This document shows, piece after piece, positions 7,846-17,700 of a stretch of DNA of 40,825 nucleotides (the first letter of the stretch is position 1; each line of letters opens with the position of its first letter). The stretch comes from a bacterium (GTDB lineage Bacteria > Vulcanimicrobiota > Vulcanimicrobiia > Vulcanimicrobiales > Vulcanimicrobiaceae), in assembly GCA_021806945.1 (NCBI GenBank), contig JAKAPQ010000004.1, positions 1-40,825 on the forward strand, read 5' to 3'. Below the pieces are notes generated by a model, which was given only the letters and a program-made list of their open reading frames with translations, was not told where the DNA came from and searched no databases. Position numbers and translations under genes: made by a program.

Positions 7846-8682
7846 GTGCCGCGAATTTCCTTTATCGTTCCAACCTTCCACTCAAGGCGATTTTTCGGCG
7901 CTTGCTTTCCGCCGCTGGCAGGCTACGCGGACTCGGAGTTGATCGTCGTCGATAATCATAGCGGCGACGTAGCGGCGGCCGCCGCGTTCGGGGCACGAAC
8001 CTACACGCACGGGCCCGACCAGAATGCCGCCCGGGTGTTTGGCGCGCCATTCCAGCGTGACTTCGGCGCCCGTAAGGCGACCGGAACCGTGCTCTACTTC
8101 GTTGACGCGGATATGGTTGTCAATAATACGGTAATCGACGAAGCCTTGGACCTCATTGCCGCAGGGTCGGACGCCGTTATTGTACGCGAGGAGTCAGTCG
8201 GCGTCGGGTTTTGGGCCCGCTGCAAGTGGTTGGAGCGGAGGTGCTATTGGGGGGACGACCATATTGAAGCGCCCCGCGTCGTGCGTCGCGACGTTTACCT
8301 TGCGATCGGGGGTTTTGACGGTACGGTCGCGCCCGACGACTGGGACCTCGCCCGTCGCCTTCGGGCCGCCGGCTATAGCGTGGCGCGCACAACGCATTAC
8401 ATCGTGCATGATGAAGGGCAGGTTGGGATAGCGCGGCTGGCTCGGAAGCGCTTCCTTTATTCGAGGCATGCGATGGCGTACGTTAAGAAGCACCATTCCT
8501 TTGACATCCAGCAGGCAACATTTCTGCGCCTTGCTTACTTGCGTCATTGGCGAATCCTCCTATCACATCCCCTGGAAGCTGTCGGCATGATGTTTATGAA
8601 GCTTGTTGAGTTCGGGGCCGTAGCGGTTGGAGTTTTGGCGTCAGCGGTTTCGCGGCCGGCAATCCGCCTACGCGATGAATAG
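7846..8682 (+). CDS. Family 2 glycosyltransferase
   Basis: Starts RISFIVPTFHSRR with the GT-A first strand, then ELIVVDNHSGD (nucleotide binding), ARKATGTVLYFVDADMVVN (DxD-like metal site, DAD), and GGFDGTVAPDDWDLARRLRAAG (the acceptor-side acidic motif, usually ED). The last helix, LVEFGAVAVGVLAS, is amphipathic or membrane-linked. It would transfer a sugar from a nucleotide donor to a lipid-linked acceptor at the cytoplasmic face. GTG 7846 is chosen because the homologous fold starts there; GTG 7822 or 7828 are alternatives. The stop overlaps the next gene start by 8 nt, so they are co-transcribed. Confidence 0.85.
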   Translation: MPRISFIVPTFHSRRFFGACFPPLAGYADSELIVVDNHSGDVAAAAAFGARTYTHGPDQNAARVFGAPFQRDFGARKATGTVLYFVDADMVVNNTVIDEALDLIAAGSDAVIVREESVGVGFWARCKWLERRCYWGDDHIEAPRVVRRDVYLAIGGFDGTVAPDDWDLARRLRAAGYSVARTTHYIVHDEGQVGIARLARKRFLYSRHAMAYVKKHHSFDIQQATFLRLAYLRHWRILLSHPLEAVGMMFMKLVEFGAVAVGVLASAVSRPAIRLRDE

Positions 8683-9640
8683 GCCACTAAGAACCATAGC
8701 GGTGAGCGGGGCGTCGGGTTTTATCGGCGGCCACGTTGCACACGAAGCGGAGGTGCGCGGGTACCGCGTGATACGCGGAGGCTTCCGTCGGGCCAGAGCG
8801 GGTAGCGGATGGCGGATCGCTGACCTAAGGGTGCCACAAGAGGCACTCGCGTTTGTAAGCGATGCCGACGCCGTCATCCATTGCGCAGCCCTGGTTGGCA
8901 CCATGATCTCGAAGATGCGGAATCCGGCAACGCTTATGTCGGATAACCTTCGGATGACGATGAACCTGGCTGAATCTCTGGTGCCCGTGGGCGCGCACCG
9001 TCTCGTCCTAGTCTCCTCGGCGGAGATATACGCCGGCAACAGCGATACTTTCGAGGAGGGCGATGGTTTTACGGGAACGCCAAACGGGCCGAACGTGGGC
9101 TACGTATGGTCTAAGCGGATGTCGGAAGTCTTCGCGGAGTTAGCGGCGCGACAGTACGACTTCGATCTGGGCGTCGTCCGCCCAAACAACGTCTTTGGCC
9201 CGGGCGACGACTACGCGGCGGAAACCGCGCGCGCCGTCCCCGCTATGCTCTTTCGGGCCCTGACCGGCAAGGACATAATCCTTTGGGGCGACGGATCACA
9301 GATCCGATCCTTCTTATATGTCGCCGACCTCGCCCGGGCGATTCTGGACGTGACCGAATCCGGCGTTAACCAGGGCGCGATAAACGTCGGGTCAACGGAG
9401 TATGTCAAACTGGAGGATCTCGCATGCCTGATCGTGGACAAGTGCGCGTCCTCTTCACGGATACAGCGCGACCCCACAAAGCCTGCGGGCCCGTTGCGGA
9501 GGCTCGTTAGCACCGCTAAGGCGGAGCGGCTTATCGGATTCTCGCCGCAATTCTCTCTTGCTCAAGGGATAGACCTTTGCGTGGCCGACGCGCGAAGGCG
9601 GTTGGGGCTGGACGGGCAGCGGCGGGAAGGGCCCGTATGA
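8675..9640 (+). CDS. Extended SDR, NAD-dependent sugar epimerase/dehydratase
   Basis: A 321-residue Rossmann enzyme. The NAD-binding loop GASGFIGGHV is at about residues 12-21, DADAVIHCAALVG follows the fourth strand, SSAEIYAG supplies the catalytic Ser region, and YVWSK is the Y-x3-K pair. RPNNVFGPGDD, DGSQIRSFLYVADLARAI and INVGS are typical of the UDP-glucose 4-epimerase/GDP-fucose synthase branch. The substrate cannot be fixed. It probably makes a nucleotide sugar for the surrounding transferases. ATG 8675 overlaps the stop of the GT2 gene. Confidence 0.88.
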   Translation: MNRPLRTIAVSGASGFIGGHVAHEAEVRGYRVIRGGFRRARAGSGWRIADLRVPQEALAFVSDADAVIHCAALVGTMISKMRNPATLMSDNLRMTMNLAESLVPVGAHRLVLVSSAEIYAGNSDTFEEGDGFTGTPNGPNVGYVWSKRMSEVFAELAARQYDFDLGVVRPNNVFGPGDDYAAETARAVPAMLFRALTGKDIILWGDGSQIRSFLYVADLARAILDVTESGVNQGAINVGSTEYVKLEDLACLIVDKCASSSRIQRDPTKPAGPLRRLVSTAKAERLIGFSPQFSLAQGIDLCVADARRRLGLDGQRREGPV

Positions 9641-9694
9641 CCCAAGAAATGCGTTCGATCAACGGTATGTTTTGCTTGACGGATAAGGGCTGGC

Positions 9695-10366
9695 ATGACG
9701 AACCCGGCGGGTGAAGCGCACAATGATGTCGACTACGAACGCTATGCCGAAGATTTTCCGCACTTATTTGGAAACGTCGAGTTCTTCGATATCGAATATC
9801 GCGCAATCGCGGAAAGCAGCGGCGACTACGTCGACCTGGGCGCGGGTGACGGCAGCCACCTTCGCGCGGCGATCGATAATGGTATGCTCGAGAAATTCAC
9901 TCGCCTGATAGGCATCGAATTGTCGCGCGAACGCGTCGCGCGGATCGCCCGCTTCGTACCCGAGGCCGAAGCGCTTGCCGGCGACGCCTTGGCCATCCCG
10001 CTCCCGGACTCTTCGATGGATTTCGTTTTCTCGGATCAGGTAATAGAGCACGTCCCCGATGACGTTGCGATGGCACGCGAGATCGCCCGCGTGCTCAAAC
10101 CCGGCGCAAAAGCGTTGGTAGGTTCCGTTCTCAAAGGCCGGTTTGGCTGGTATTGGCGCCGCCGCAACGGTCAGTACTGTCTCGATTTAACGCACGAGCG
10201 CGAGTATCGGAGCGTGGCCCAATATGAGGCCGTTTTTTCAAAGGCTGGTTTGTCAGTCGTGGAATCGGAGGCAATTCCACTGCGCTACTCCGGAACGTCG
10301 ATCATCATGCGCCTACTAATACTACTGTGTCATAAACACGGGAGAAGTGCTATACTCGATGCATGA
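9695..10366 (+). pseudogene. SAM methyltransferase, 5' part, split by IS
   Basis: A class I SAM-dependent methyltransferase with motif I YVDLGAGDGSHLRAA, GIELSRERVARI, GDALAIPLPDSSMDFVFSDQ (motif II region), VIEHVPDDVAMAREIARVLK, PGAKALVGSVLKGRFGW. Native coding ends at 10319. From 10320 the frame runs into the inverted repeat of the IS701-family element and stops at 10366. If the element and one CTAA copy are removed, codon 209 becomes AGC and the frame continues to 11959, giving 253 residues. The missing 3' part lies outside the SAM-binding core, so a truncated product might fold. Position after GT2 and epimerase suggests methylation of a glycan precursor. Confidence 0.9.
10316..10319. other. 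Left target-site duplication CTAA
   Basis: CTAA directly precedes the left IS end and is repeated at 11819-11822 right after the other end. A 4-bp duplication of Y-T-A-R form is characteristic of IS701-family transposition. Confidence 0.92.
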
Positions 10367-11818
10367 GCATCGAGCAAAAGCACATGCTGTCGGCGACGGA
10401 ACGTCGCTTCAAGAAGTATGTTGACAGGTTGGCATCGGTTCTGGGGCACGTGGACCGCGTGGCTCCTTTTCGTCTCTATACAACTGGGCTGCTCTTACCC
10501 GGCGATCGCAAGAGCGTCGAGCCGATGGCAGCGCGATTGGTACCCGAGCGTGTGCGCGCGGCACATCAGTCGCTGCATCATCTCGTGGCGCAGGCGGAAT
10601 GGAGCGATCGAGCGGTCCTGTCCGAGGTCTATGAGGCCGTACTGCCTGCGATTGAGCGCCACGGACCGATTCGGGCGTGGATCGTTGATGATACGGGAAT
10701 CCCCAAGAAGGGCTCGCATTCGGTTGGTGTCGCGCACCAGTATTGCGGCAACTTGGGCAAACAGGCCAACTGTCAAGTCGCGGTGACGCTTTCGATCGCC
10801 AACGCCTTTGCCAGCCTGCCGATCGCCCATCAACTTTATCTGCCCGAGGAATGGACGAAGAGCAAAGTGCGCCGAGCTAAAGCCGGCGTTCCGCGCGGGG
10901 TTCGTTTTGCCACTAAGCCGCAAATCACGCTTGAGCAAATCCGCGCGGCTCTGGCGGCTGATGTCGTTCCTGGCGTGATCGTTGCTGACGCTGCCTATGG
11001 AAACAATACGGTGTTTCGCGACGAGGTCACCAAGATGGGGCTTCAGTACATCGTCAGCGTCCAGTCAAATACCACCATTTGGCGTCCTGGGGAAGCTCCG
11101 TTACCGCCACGCAAGCGAAAGGGTCCCGGGCGCCGGGCTACGTTGCTGCGGCGAACGGTGCGCCACGCACCGGTGTCCATGGAGGAGTTAGCGGCGCAGC
11201 TACCACCCAGCGCATTCCGCACGGTCACCTGGCGGGAAGGGACAGCGGCAGCTCTCCAATCGCGGTTTGCCGCCGTGCGCGTACGCCCGGCGCATCTCGA
11301 TACGTTGCGTAGTACGGCGCGCGAAGAAGAATGGCTGCTTATCGAATGGCCAAAAGGCGAAGAGAAACCACGCAAGTATTGGCTCTCCACGCTCCCGCCC
11401 TCTGCGACATTGCACGAACTCGTTGAGATGGCGCAATCGCGCTGGCGTATTGAACGTGACTACCAGGAACTGAAAGATGAACTCGGATTAGATCACTACG
11501 AGGGCCGAAGTTGGCGCGGCTTTCATCACCATGCGACGCTTTGCATCGCCGCATACGGATTCCTGATCGCCGAACGCGGCGCTTTTCCCCCCGGTAAGGA
11601 TATCCGTTCAGCGTTCCGGCAATCTCCCCTACCCGACGGTTACCGACCCCGAGGAGCTGCCCGTGCGAGTTGAGCGACATGTCGAAGAATCGATCGCATC
11701 CCGTCGTGCTGCCCTGATCGCCGCACTGGCGCCCGCACTCACGCGATGTCCAACCTGCTTACGGTCCAGGTCCGCATGAGAGACATCTTTTTGATTCGAT
11801 CTTTATGACACAGTAGTA
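10320..11818 (+). mobile_element. Complete IS701-family insertion sequence (1499 bp)
   Basis: Terminal inverted repeats are TACTACTGTGTCATAAA at 10320-10336 and its exact reverse complement at 11802-11818 (17/17). It is flanked by CTAA direct repeats at 10316-10319 and 11819-11822, and holds one transposase gene. The perfect ends and duplication imply recent insertion. It interrupts a methyltransferase gene in the same orientation as the transposase. Confidence 0.95.
10363..11673 (+). CDS. IS701-family DDE transposase, C-terminus frameshifted
   Basis: A 436-residue RNase-H-fold transposase. WIVDDTGIPKKGSHSVGVAH, QYCGNLGKQANCQ is the IS701 signature and holds the first catalytic Asp. VIVADAAYGNN carries the second Asp, and RWRIERDYQELKDELGLDHY the Glu. 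The final residues (KDIRSAFRQSPLPDGYRPRG, AARAS) look foreign to the family. In the +1 frame the DNA reads PYPTVTDPEELPVRVERHVE, ESIASRRAALIAALAPALTR, CPTCLRSRSA and stops at 11779, which resembles the normal end. The shift likely lies at the T4C6 run, 11583-11592. The catalytic core is intact. Confidence 0.9.
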   Translation: MSIEQKHMLSATERRFKKYVDRLASVLGHVDRVAPFRLYTTGLLLPGDRKSVEPMAARLVPERVRAAHQSLHHLVAQAEWSDRAVLSEVYEAVLPAIERHGPIRAWIVDDTGIPKKGSHSVGVAHQYCGNLGKQANCQVAVTLSIANAFASLPIAHQLYLPEEWTKSKVRRAKAGVPRGVRFATKPQITLEQIRAALAADVVPGVIVADAAYGNNTVFRDEVTKMGLQYIVSVQSNTTIWRPGEAPLPPRKRKGPGRRATLLRRTVRHAPVSMEELAAQLPPSAFRTVTWREGTAAALQSRFAAVRVRPAHLDTLRSTAREEEWLLIEWPKGEEKPRKYWLSTLPPSATLHELVEMAQSRWRIERDYQELKDELGLDHYEGRSWRGFHHHATLCIAAYGFLIAERGAFPPGKDIRSAFRQSPLPDGYRPRGAARAS

Positions 11819-11959
11819 CTAAGCCGGGTCAAGCTTATTTCACCTAAAGCGATGGTAGATGCGCACAGTCGAAACCCGGCGTTACGTCGTTTGTCAAAGA
11901 TCTTTCGCATCAGAATTCCTGACTATTACGCCTGCTACGCGGTGTTGCGCAAGGTCTGA
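11819..11959 (+). pseudogene. SAM methyltransferase, 3' part, after the IS
   Basis: Downstream of the right CTAA, the frame of the broken methyltransferase resumes as SRVKLISPKAMVDAHSRNPA, LRRLSKIFRIRIPDYYACYA, VLRKV, stop at 11957-11959. The split codon (A from 10319, GC from 11823-11824) restores the frame exactly. This fragment has no start and should not be translated alone. It was recognised only by joining the two target-duplication edges. Confidence 0.88.
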
Positions 11960-12007
11960 TATGTTCCGGTCGGGTCGCCTCGGATCGCGGTAGGGACGAG
12001 CATCGCT

Positions 12008-12036
12008 GCCCGCCTCCCACACAGATCCCGGCGGGC
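12008..12036. terminator. Possible bidirectional terminator hairpin
   Basis: GCCCGCC at 12008-12014 pairs with GGCGGGC at 12030-12036 across a 15-nt loop, followed on the + strand by the AT-rich GCAATTATTAA. It lies between the convergent clusters, where a two-way terminator would be expected. There is no true U-run, so it is tentative. Confidence 0.4.
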
Positions 12037-12073
12037 GCAATTATTAATCCGCTCCTGGAGGGGGCCGCGGTGC

Positions 12074-13114
12074 TCAGGTCGACCGTTCTCCGTAGGCGAG
12101 GGCGTACCTGAGGAAGGCTACCGGGTCGATTGACCGCCCCACGAGCGAGAATAGCTCGCGGTCACTGCGAACACGAATCCGTCCGATGCGTCGTCGGTCC
12201 GCAATCGTTTTAGGAAGGCGCGCGACGTTCCAGGCGAAGGCACGTACTACCGCGAAGGCGTTCGTCCGCCGGCCTCGCAATAGATAGAACACCGTCGCCG
12301 CACCCATCAGCGCGATCTGCATCGGGATCGCAACAAGTAGCGAGTGCCACTCGAACAGCGTGAGATTTGCGGCAAGGCGATTCTTGAAAGAGTGATAGTC
12401 AAGAAATGCGCTCGGGAATCGGGTCGTCGTTTTCCCGAGACCGTGAAGCACCACCGCCTGCGGTAGCCAGACAACGCGCTCCCCAAGAATCCACATGCGC
12501 CAGCACAACTCCGTCTCCTCGAAGTATGCAAAGTAGTCGTCGACGAGAAAGCCGTGTCGCCGGAGCAAGTCCGTCCTTACGAGCGCGCAGGCACCCTTAA
12601 CCGTGAACACCGCCTTTGCATCGTGCCAACGCTCGTCGTCGATAGAGCGCCAACCGACATTGTAGACGTATCCGAACCGCAATAGATTGGTCGGTACCGA
12701 GTCTAATCGCCGCGGGTCGTCCATGAGAAGCAGCTTTGCACCCACTATGGCGGTGTCGCTATGCGTATCGAGGTATTCAACCATGCTGCAGAGGGCGCCA
12801 TCGAGCAATTTTGCGTCGCTGTTGAGCATAAGCAGGTAACGGCCACGCGCAACCTCAAGGCCCTGATTGTTCGCCATAGCGAAGCCTAGGTTACGATCAT
12901 TGCGGATCACGCGGACGTTAGGGTACGCCGTCAGGAGCGTTGAGACCGATCGGTCAGGCGAGGCATTGTCGACCACGATCAGCTCGACACTTAAATCACG
13001 TTGCGTCAGGAAGATGGATGTCACGGCCTCCATCAGCATCACCCCATCGTCGGACGAGTAGTTTGGCACGATAACCGAAACATCGACGGGGCGCTCCTGC
13101 TCGCGTGTCAGCAC
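12074..13114 (-). CDS. Family 2 glycosyltransferase, rhamnosyltransferase-like
   Basis: A 346-residue GT2. Residues about 10-120 read VDVSVIVPNYSSDDG, VELIVVDNASPDRS, NLGFAMANNQGLEVARGRYL, LMLNSDAKL (the DxD-like N-S-D). The ED-type motif is DDYFAYFEETELCWRMWILG, typical of WbbL/RfbF-like rhamnosyltransferases, followed by a hydrophobic stretch (AIPMQIALMGAATVFYLL). It would add a deoxyhexose or similar sugar to the lipid-linked glycan. ATG 13114 overlaps the previous gene's end by 7 nt. It is the last gene of the long minus-strand operon. Confidence 0.87.
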   Translation of the reverse strand: MLTREQERPVDVSVIVPNYSSDDGVMLMEAVTSIFLTQRDLSVELIVVDNASPDRSVSTLLTAYPNVRVIRNDRNLGFAMANNQGLEVARGRYLLMLNSDAKLLDGALCSMVEYLDTHSDTAIVGAKLLLMDDPRRLDSVPTNLLRFGYVYNVGWRSIDDERWHDAKAVFTVKGACALVRTDLLRRHGFLVDDYFAYFEETELCWRMWILGERVVWLPQAVVLHGLGKTTTRFPSAFLDYHSFKNRLAANLTLFEWHSLLVAIPMQIALMGAATVFYLLRGRRTNAFAVVRAFAWNVARLPKTIADRRRIGRIRVRSDRELFSLVGRSIDPVAFLRYALAYGERST

Positions 13115-14784
13115 GGCCCCCGACCAAAGAGGCTTGTGTCAGCGATGGCCGACGAGATCAATGGGAACGGCTTCCCCACGTTGGCCAGTGCACCGGGCAT
13201 TGCGGCGATTGCGTCGTATCCTCCTAGTGTTCTAAATTGGCCGTAGTGGAGGACGACGTACCGCACGCCCGACGAACGAAGGGCCTCGGTTAGCGCACCG
13301 CTCGGGATTGGCGTTTGACGATATGCGTCGTCGATAAACGCCGGCTGATGGCCTGCCGCAACGGCCTTCACGACATCTATCGCGGAATCCGCCGAGCCGT
13401 AGAGCGGTACAGGGAGATCGGCGACGCTACCGGACGGGCATCGAGCAAGCGTCTCGTATGCAGGATCTGCCCTAAGGAAGAAAGAAAAAGAAGACGTGTC
13501 CGGGTGCACCACGGGAATCGTCATAAGCAGGAGCCCTGCCGCGGTAAACATCACGATCGCGACAGCAGAACGTCGCTGCATCTCCTGCGTGTAGTAAGCC
13601 GCCAGCAGAACCATTCCGCAATACAGCCCCTGTGCAACGAGCAGGTCCGTACCCATCGGCGCCCGCATACCGAGCGCGCGAACCGCCGCGATCACAGCCA
13701 TCCCTGCCAGATCGAAAATCACCACGAGCGAGAGGGCACGGCGCACTCGCCATAGCACGACAACGGTACCGACCAAGGCAGCAATTAGAATCGGAGGGTG
13801 CAGGCCGAGCGGTTCTGCGAACTGTGGAAAAACGGTCATACGCGCGGTGATAAAAGCCGCAGCGCCAGCAAATCCTAGCGTCGCGAACGCCACGATGCGG
13901 GGACCGCCTAGGGCGAGGGCCGGCACGAGGCCCGCCACTACGATGATCGGCCAGCACATCGGTGCAGCCACCAGCATCGCCGCGGCGCCCACGATGGCTA
14001 ATGTGCCATTTTTCGGCGCCATAAGAACCAGCGCGACGGTCGCCGGTGCCGTCCACGAGGGAACGGCCGCGAACGTGGATTCGGCACCTATGAACGAACT
14101 CGCGGCATATGCCGCGCCAACGGCGATAGCGGCACGCGTACCGAGCAGGAACCGTGCCCCAAGGAAGGCAGCGATGCCGCTCGCAACAACCTCGAAGACT
14201 ACAGTGACGTGCCAGCCGACCCCAACGCCCATAATGGAACGGATACCAGCGGCGATAACGTCGAACCGATCGCTCCAGAGGGCCGTCTCGGCGAACGTCG
14301 CGATGTTCCCTGCGTAGAACGCGAAGAGGCGCGCAGGCGCGGAGAACTCGGTCGGGTCAATCTGAGCTACGAACAGTCTCAGGAGGAGTGCCGCGATGGT
14401 GAACCCGGCGATCGACGCGCAAACGCGCTGGATCACGATGGTACGCAGATGCACGCGCTGCGATGACGTCAGAAGCTCAATTGCGACAAGGGACAGCCCC
14501 GCGAGCAAGGCACCCGGCACGAGTGCGTCCGCGGAGCCGTCCAGCCTTAGCGACGAAAGGAGTGCCGCGAGCGCAACGCCGATCATGAACATCGTCGCGA
14601 GAGCCCGTCGAACATCACCGATTCCACCACGGCGCGCCGCAATTAGCGCAACGGCCGCCGTAACGACTGCGTAAAGCACAGTTGACGTATTGGGCGCGAT
14701 ATTCAATACGCTTAACGCAAGAGCGAGTGCGACCACTACAGCGATTCCACTGCCCATGATCGCGGATCGCCAAAAACCACTCAT
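13108..14784 (-). CDS. Polytopic membrane protein of the glycan cluster
   Basis: 558 residues starting MSGFWRSAIMGSGIAVVVAL. Most of the length is a series of hydrophobic helices (at least eleven by eye). A short C-terminal soluble part follows: GALTEALRSSGVRYVVLHYG, QFRTLGGYDAIAAMPG. The V-R-Y-V-V-L-H end is often seen in GT-C-like or YfhO-like membrane transferases. ATG 14784 overlaps the stop of the upstream gene as ATGA, so translational coupling is likely; a frame extension to 14811 is not needed. Donor and acceptor are unknown. It might act with the 1376-residue neighbour. Confidence 0.7.
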   Translation of the reverse strand: MSGFWRSAIMGSGIAVVVALALALSVLNIAPNTSTVLYAVVTAAVALIAARRGGIGDVRRALATMFMIGVALAALLSSLRLDGSADALVPGALLAGLSLVAIELLTSSQRVHLRTIVIQRVCASIAGFTIAALLLRLFVAQIDPTEFSAPARLFAFYAGNIATFAETALWSDRFDVIAAGIRSIMGVGVGWHVTVVFEVVASGIAAFLGARFLLGTRAAIAVGAAYAASSFIGAESTFAAVPSWTAPATVALVLMAPKNGTLAIVGAAAMLVAAPMCWPIIVVAGLVPALALGGPRIVAFATLGFAGAAAFITARMTVFPQFAEPLGLHPPILIAALVGTVVVLWRVRRALSLVVIFDLAGMAVIAAVRALGMRAPMGTDLLVAQGLYCGMVLLAAYYTQEMQRRSAVAIVMFTAAGLLLMTIPVVHPDTSSFSFFLRADPAYETLARCPSGSVADLPVPLYGSADSAIDVVKAVAAGHQPAFIDDAYRQTPIPSGALTEALRSSGVRYVVLHYGQFRTLGGYDAIAAMPGALANVGKPFPLISSAIADTSLFGRGPC

Positions 14785-17700
14785 TGCTCCGGACCGCCTA
14801 TGACCGGCCACCGTGATGCAACGCGCCAGAACGCGGCGAGTAGGACGAGAAACAATGCGCTAACCGTGCTGCATGCGATCGCAGCGACGTATAGCGCCTG
14901 TGGACCGTACCGTATATTAAGCCGCCCTCTAGCTCCAGCGGGGACGACCCAGCCGTTCTGCCAACCGTTCACTTCAACATGACGAAGAGTTCGGGAGCCG
15001 ACTTCGTCGCTAAGCGTCGCGCGCCACGACGGGTTGAATGCCTCGTCTAAGATTACGAGCCGGGCGCGATCACGCGCTGCAAGGTCCGCCACGACATGGG
15101 TAGGGGAAGCCCGTACCACGGGTATCGCGTAGACTTCGGCCCTTCGTGATGCGGCAGAATCGATTGCGACCGTATCACCGCGTGAAGCTGGGCATCCGGG
15201 ACCGACGGGGCATGTGATCCGTACGCGACCTAATACGATTCCTTCCGAGGCAGCATTGATTTGTATGTCAACCGCCACGAGGCGAGCGTGGGGGCCGAGA
15301 GCCTCAACTCGAGCGAGCTGCCCCAGATCAACGGAAAGCTCGCGGCCCTCTGGAGCGACTACGCCTGAAGGCAGACTGAGCATCCGCTTGACATCGTAGA
15401 AGGCGCCGGTTTGCGACGCAACACTCGAGACGGTGACCTGGCTAACGCCCCTGAGCCCCGCATTCGGGACGGAGGTGTCCGCTTCAACCACGCGGCGGAC
15501 GCCATTCCCCAGCGCGACCTCCAGATTCACGGCCAGGTTCTGCAAGCTGCCGCCGGGCCGGTAAGAAATGGAAAGACGCCGCCTGTCGAGAGCGACCGGC
15601 TTCACCGCTGCCCGCACGAACAGGCGCCCACCGACTGATGGCGTCGCGAGCGAGGTGATCGACGCACGTGCAAGGTCACGAACGTTCCCCGCATCAACGC
15701 GGACTCGGACGTCGGCGCGCGTCGCAGACAGCACTTGCCCGTCGAATTTTTCCCCCGTCGAAAGGACAAACGCATAGCGGACCCCCGCGGCAAGACGTGC
15801 GGCGTCACCGTTGTAATCCGCGAAATCGATGACCGGCCGCGGCGGGATAACGATCGTGCCGTCGGTGCTGTCGAACATATGCACGGTCGCTGGCGCGACT
15901 ATGCCCGTCCAACGCGCGGCCATCGGGTTGAGATTCAAATCCGTCTCGTCCACCGGAGCGTACACGTTCGTACCCGTCAGAGTGAGCTCAGCAATTCTGA
16001 CGTTTACCGTAGGGTCCACTACACGGGCGCCCGCCGGTTTTCCAATTTCAAGCACCATATCGGCTTTGCCGCCTTCCACGCGCTCCGGAAGGCGATGCTC
16101 ATCTGTCCACGCCCGGTCTCCACGGCGGAGCATGGATTCCCTAAGCCAGGTGCTCCGGAGGCGGCGATCGAACTCCGCGACGACATCGACGTGTGTCCGC
16201 CCTTGAAGCGAAACATACTCGCGAAGTTTCGTCCCATCGAGCATCGTGATGTCGAACCGGACGCGCGCAAATGTCGGCGTCGTTCCGGCGAATGCGACGT
16301 CCGCATCCAAAATCGGCATGCTGTCGAGATCGATTCCGTTTCGCAATGGAATGGCTACTCCGGCTTCATCTTGCTCCGAGATTCCCCGTGGGAGGAGAAG
16401 ATGCACGAGCGTCGAGTTTCCGACGCGACGTGCGCTGCCGTGCACGCGGACCGAGCGCACACGCCCCATCGAAGCAACACTCATGATCTGCCCCGAAACC
16501 ATGCCGTCCGAGATTCCAATCGTGCGCGACGACGATCCTGTCGGCACCCAAACCACAAGGAGACCGCCACGAGCCGACCAGGAAATGAAGCCGGCGGCAG
16601 CCGTGTCAGGAACGACGTCAGCACCCGAGTTCATTTGCACGGTCACCCGCGCCGGGGAACCGTCGTTTTCAAAGGACAGCAGTTCCGTACCATTCGCCTG
16701 GTCGATCACCTGGAGACGAACCGAGTCGCTACCGAAGGTGCCGACCCTGCTCGGGCGAATCCACGGCCGGTTCACCGTATCGCCGATGGACGTCCGGTTC
16801 AGTGAGAAGAGGACGGCGACGCGTTCGCGCGACTCCGCGGTCCCGGCGGCAGCGATGGTCCCCCGGATCGCTCCTGTGCCCCGCGTCACCGTTGCAACAT
16901 GCACCGACCGCGCCATACGGAGATAGCGGACCAACGCATCCGGCTCCGGCAGGGGCCGAGCTCGGACGTAGGTCGGGTCCGTAATGCCGCGCACTTTCGC
17001 AGCATCGTCGGCCCGCACGTACGGAATGTGCTCCGCCCCTTCCCATGTGCCGATCTCGTCAAGGGGAAGATCACCGATCGCTACGGTATCAGCAACTTGC
17101 AGTAGGCCCCTGTACGACAACGAATAGACATCCCACGGGCCGAAGTGCGCCGTTTGGATAACGCCAGGGATCCGCCGAATGGCGGCCTCCCAAACTGCGG
17201 CGGAAATAGTACGAGCCCCACCCAGATCGATCCACGCATCGTGCTGAACCAGCAAATCACTGATACCTAGGGTTCGCAAGTCGCCTGCAGCAGCGGGATT
17301 TTCAGCGAGAACGTGTTGGAGCGCCGTCTGCAACATCGCGTTAAAACGCCGCTTTGAGAGCGCCGTAGCGCCCGCGGGTCTAAGCCATGCCATCGGCCGC
17401 GATGTGAAGAGGCCCGTGATAGGCGAGGAGCTGATGAACGGGCCGTCACGCCAAGCGAAGATACTGGGAGAGAGCGAGAGGATCGGGAAGGCGAGGTAGC
17501 GGCCGGTGCGCCCCGCGAGATAGCGCGCCGCCACCGGCACATACCAGGGATAACGAACGACGAATCCGGGGATGTTTTCTCGACCGGGCTTAAGGAATGC
17601 TCCGTTAAGCAGTGGAAATGCGTAGACGAGAATCGAGACAACGGCGGTGGCGGTTACTAGCGACCGCGTCAGCCGCGGCCCCCGGCGGACGACCTCGCTT

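Noticed and set aside
15735-16805. Plus-strand open frame of 356 codons inside the 1376-residue gene
   Set aside because: Arg/His-rich composition and no ribosome site; an antisense shadow in GC-rich DNA.
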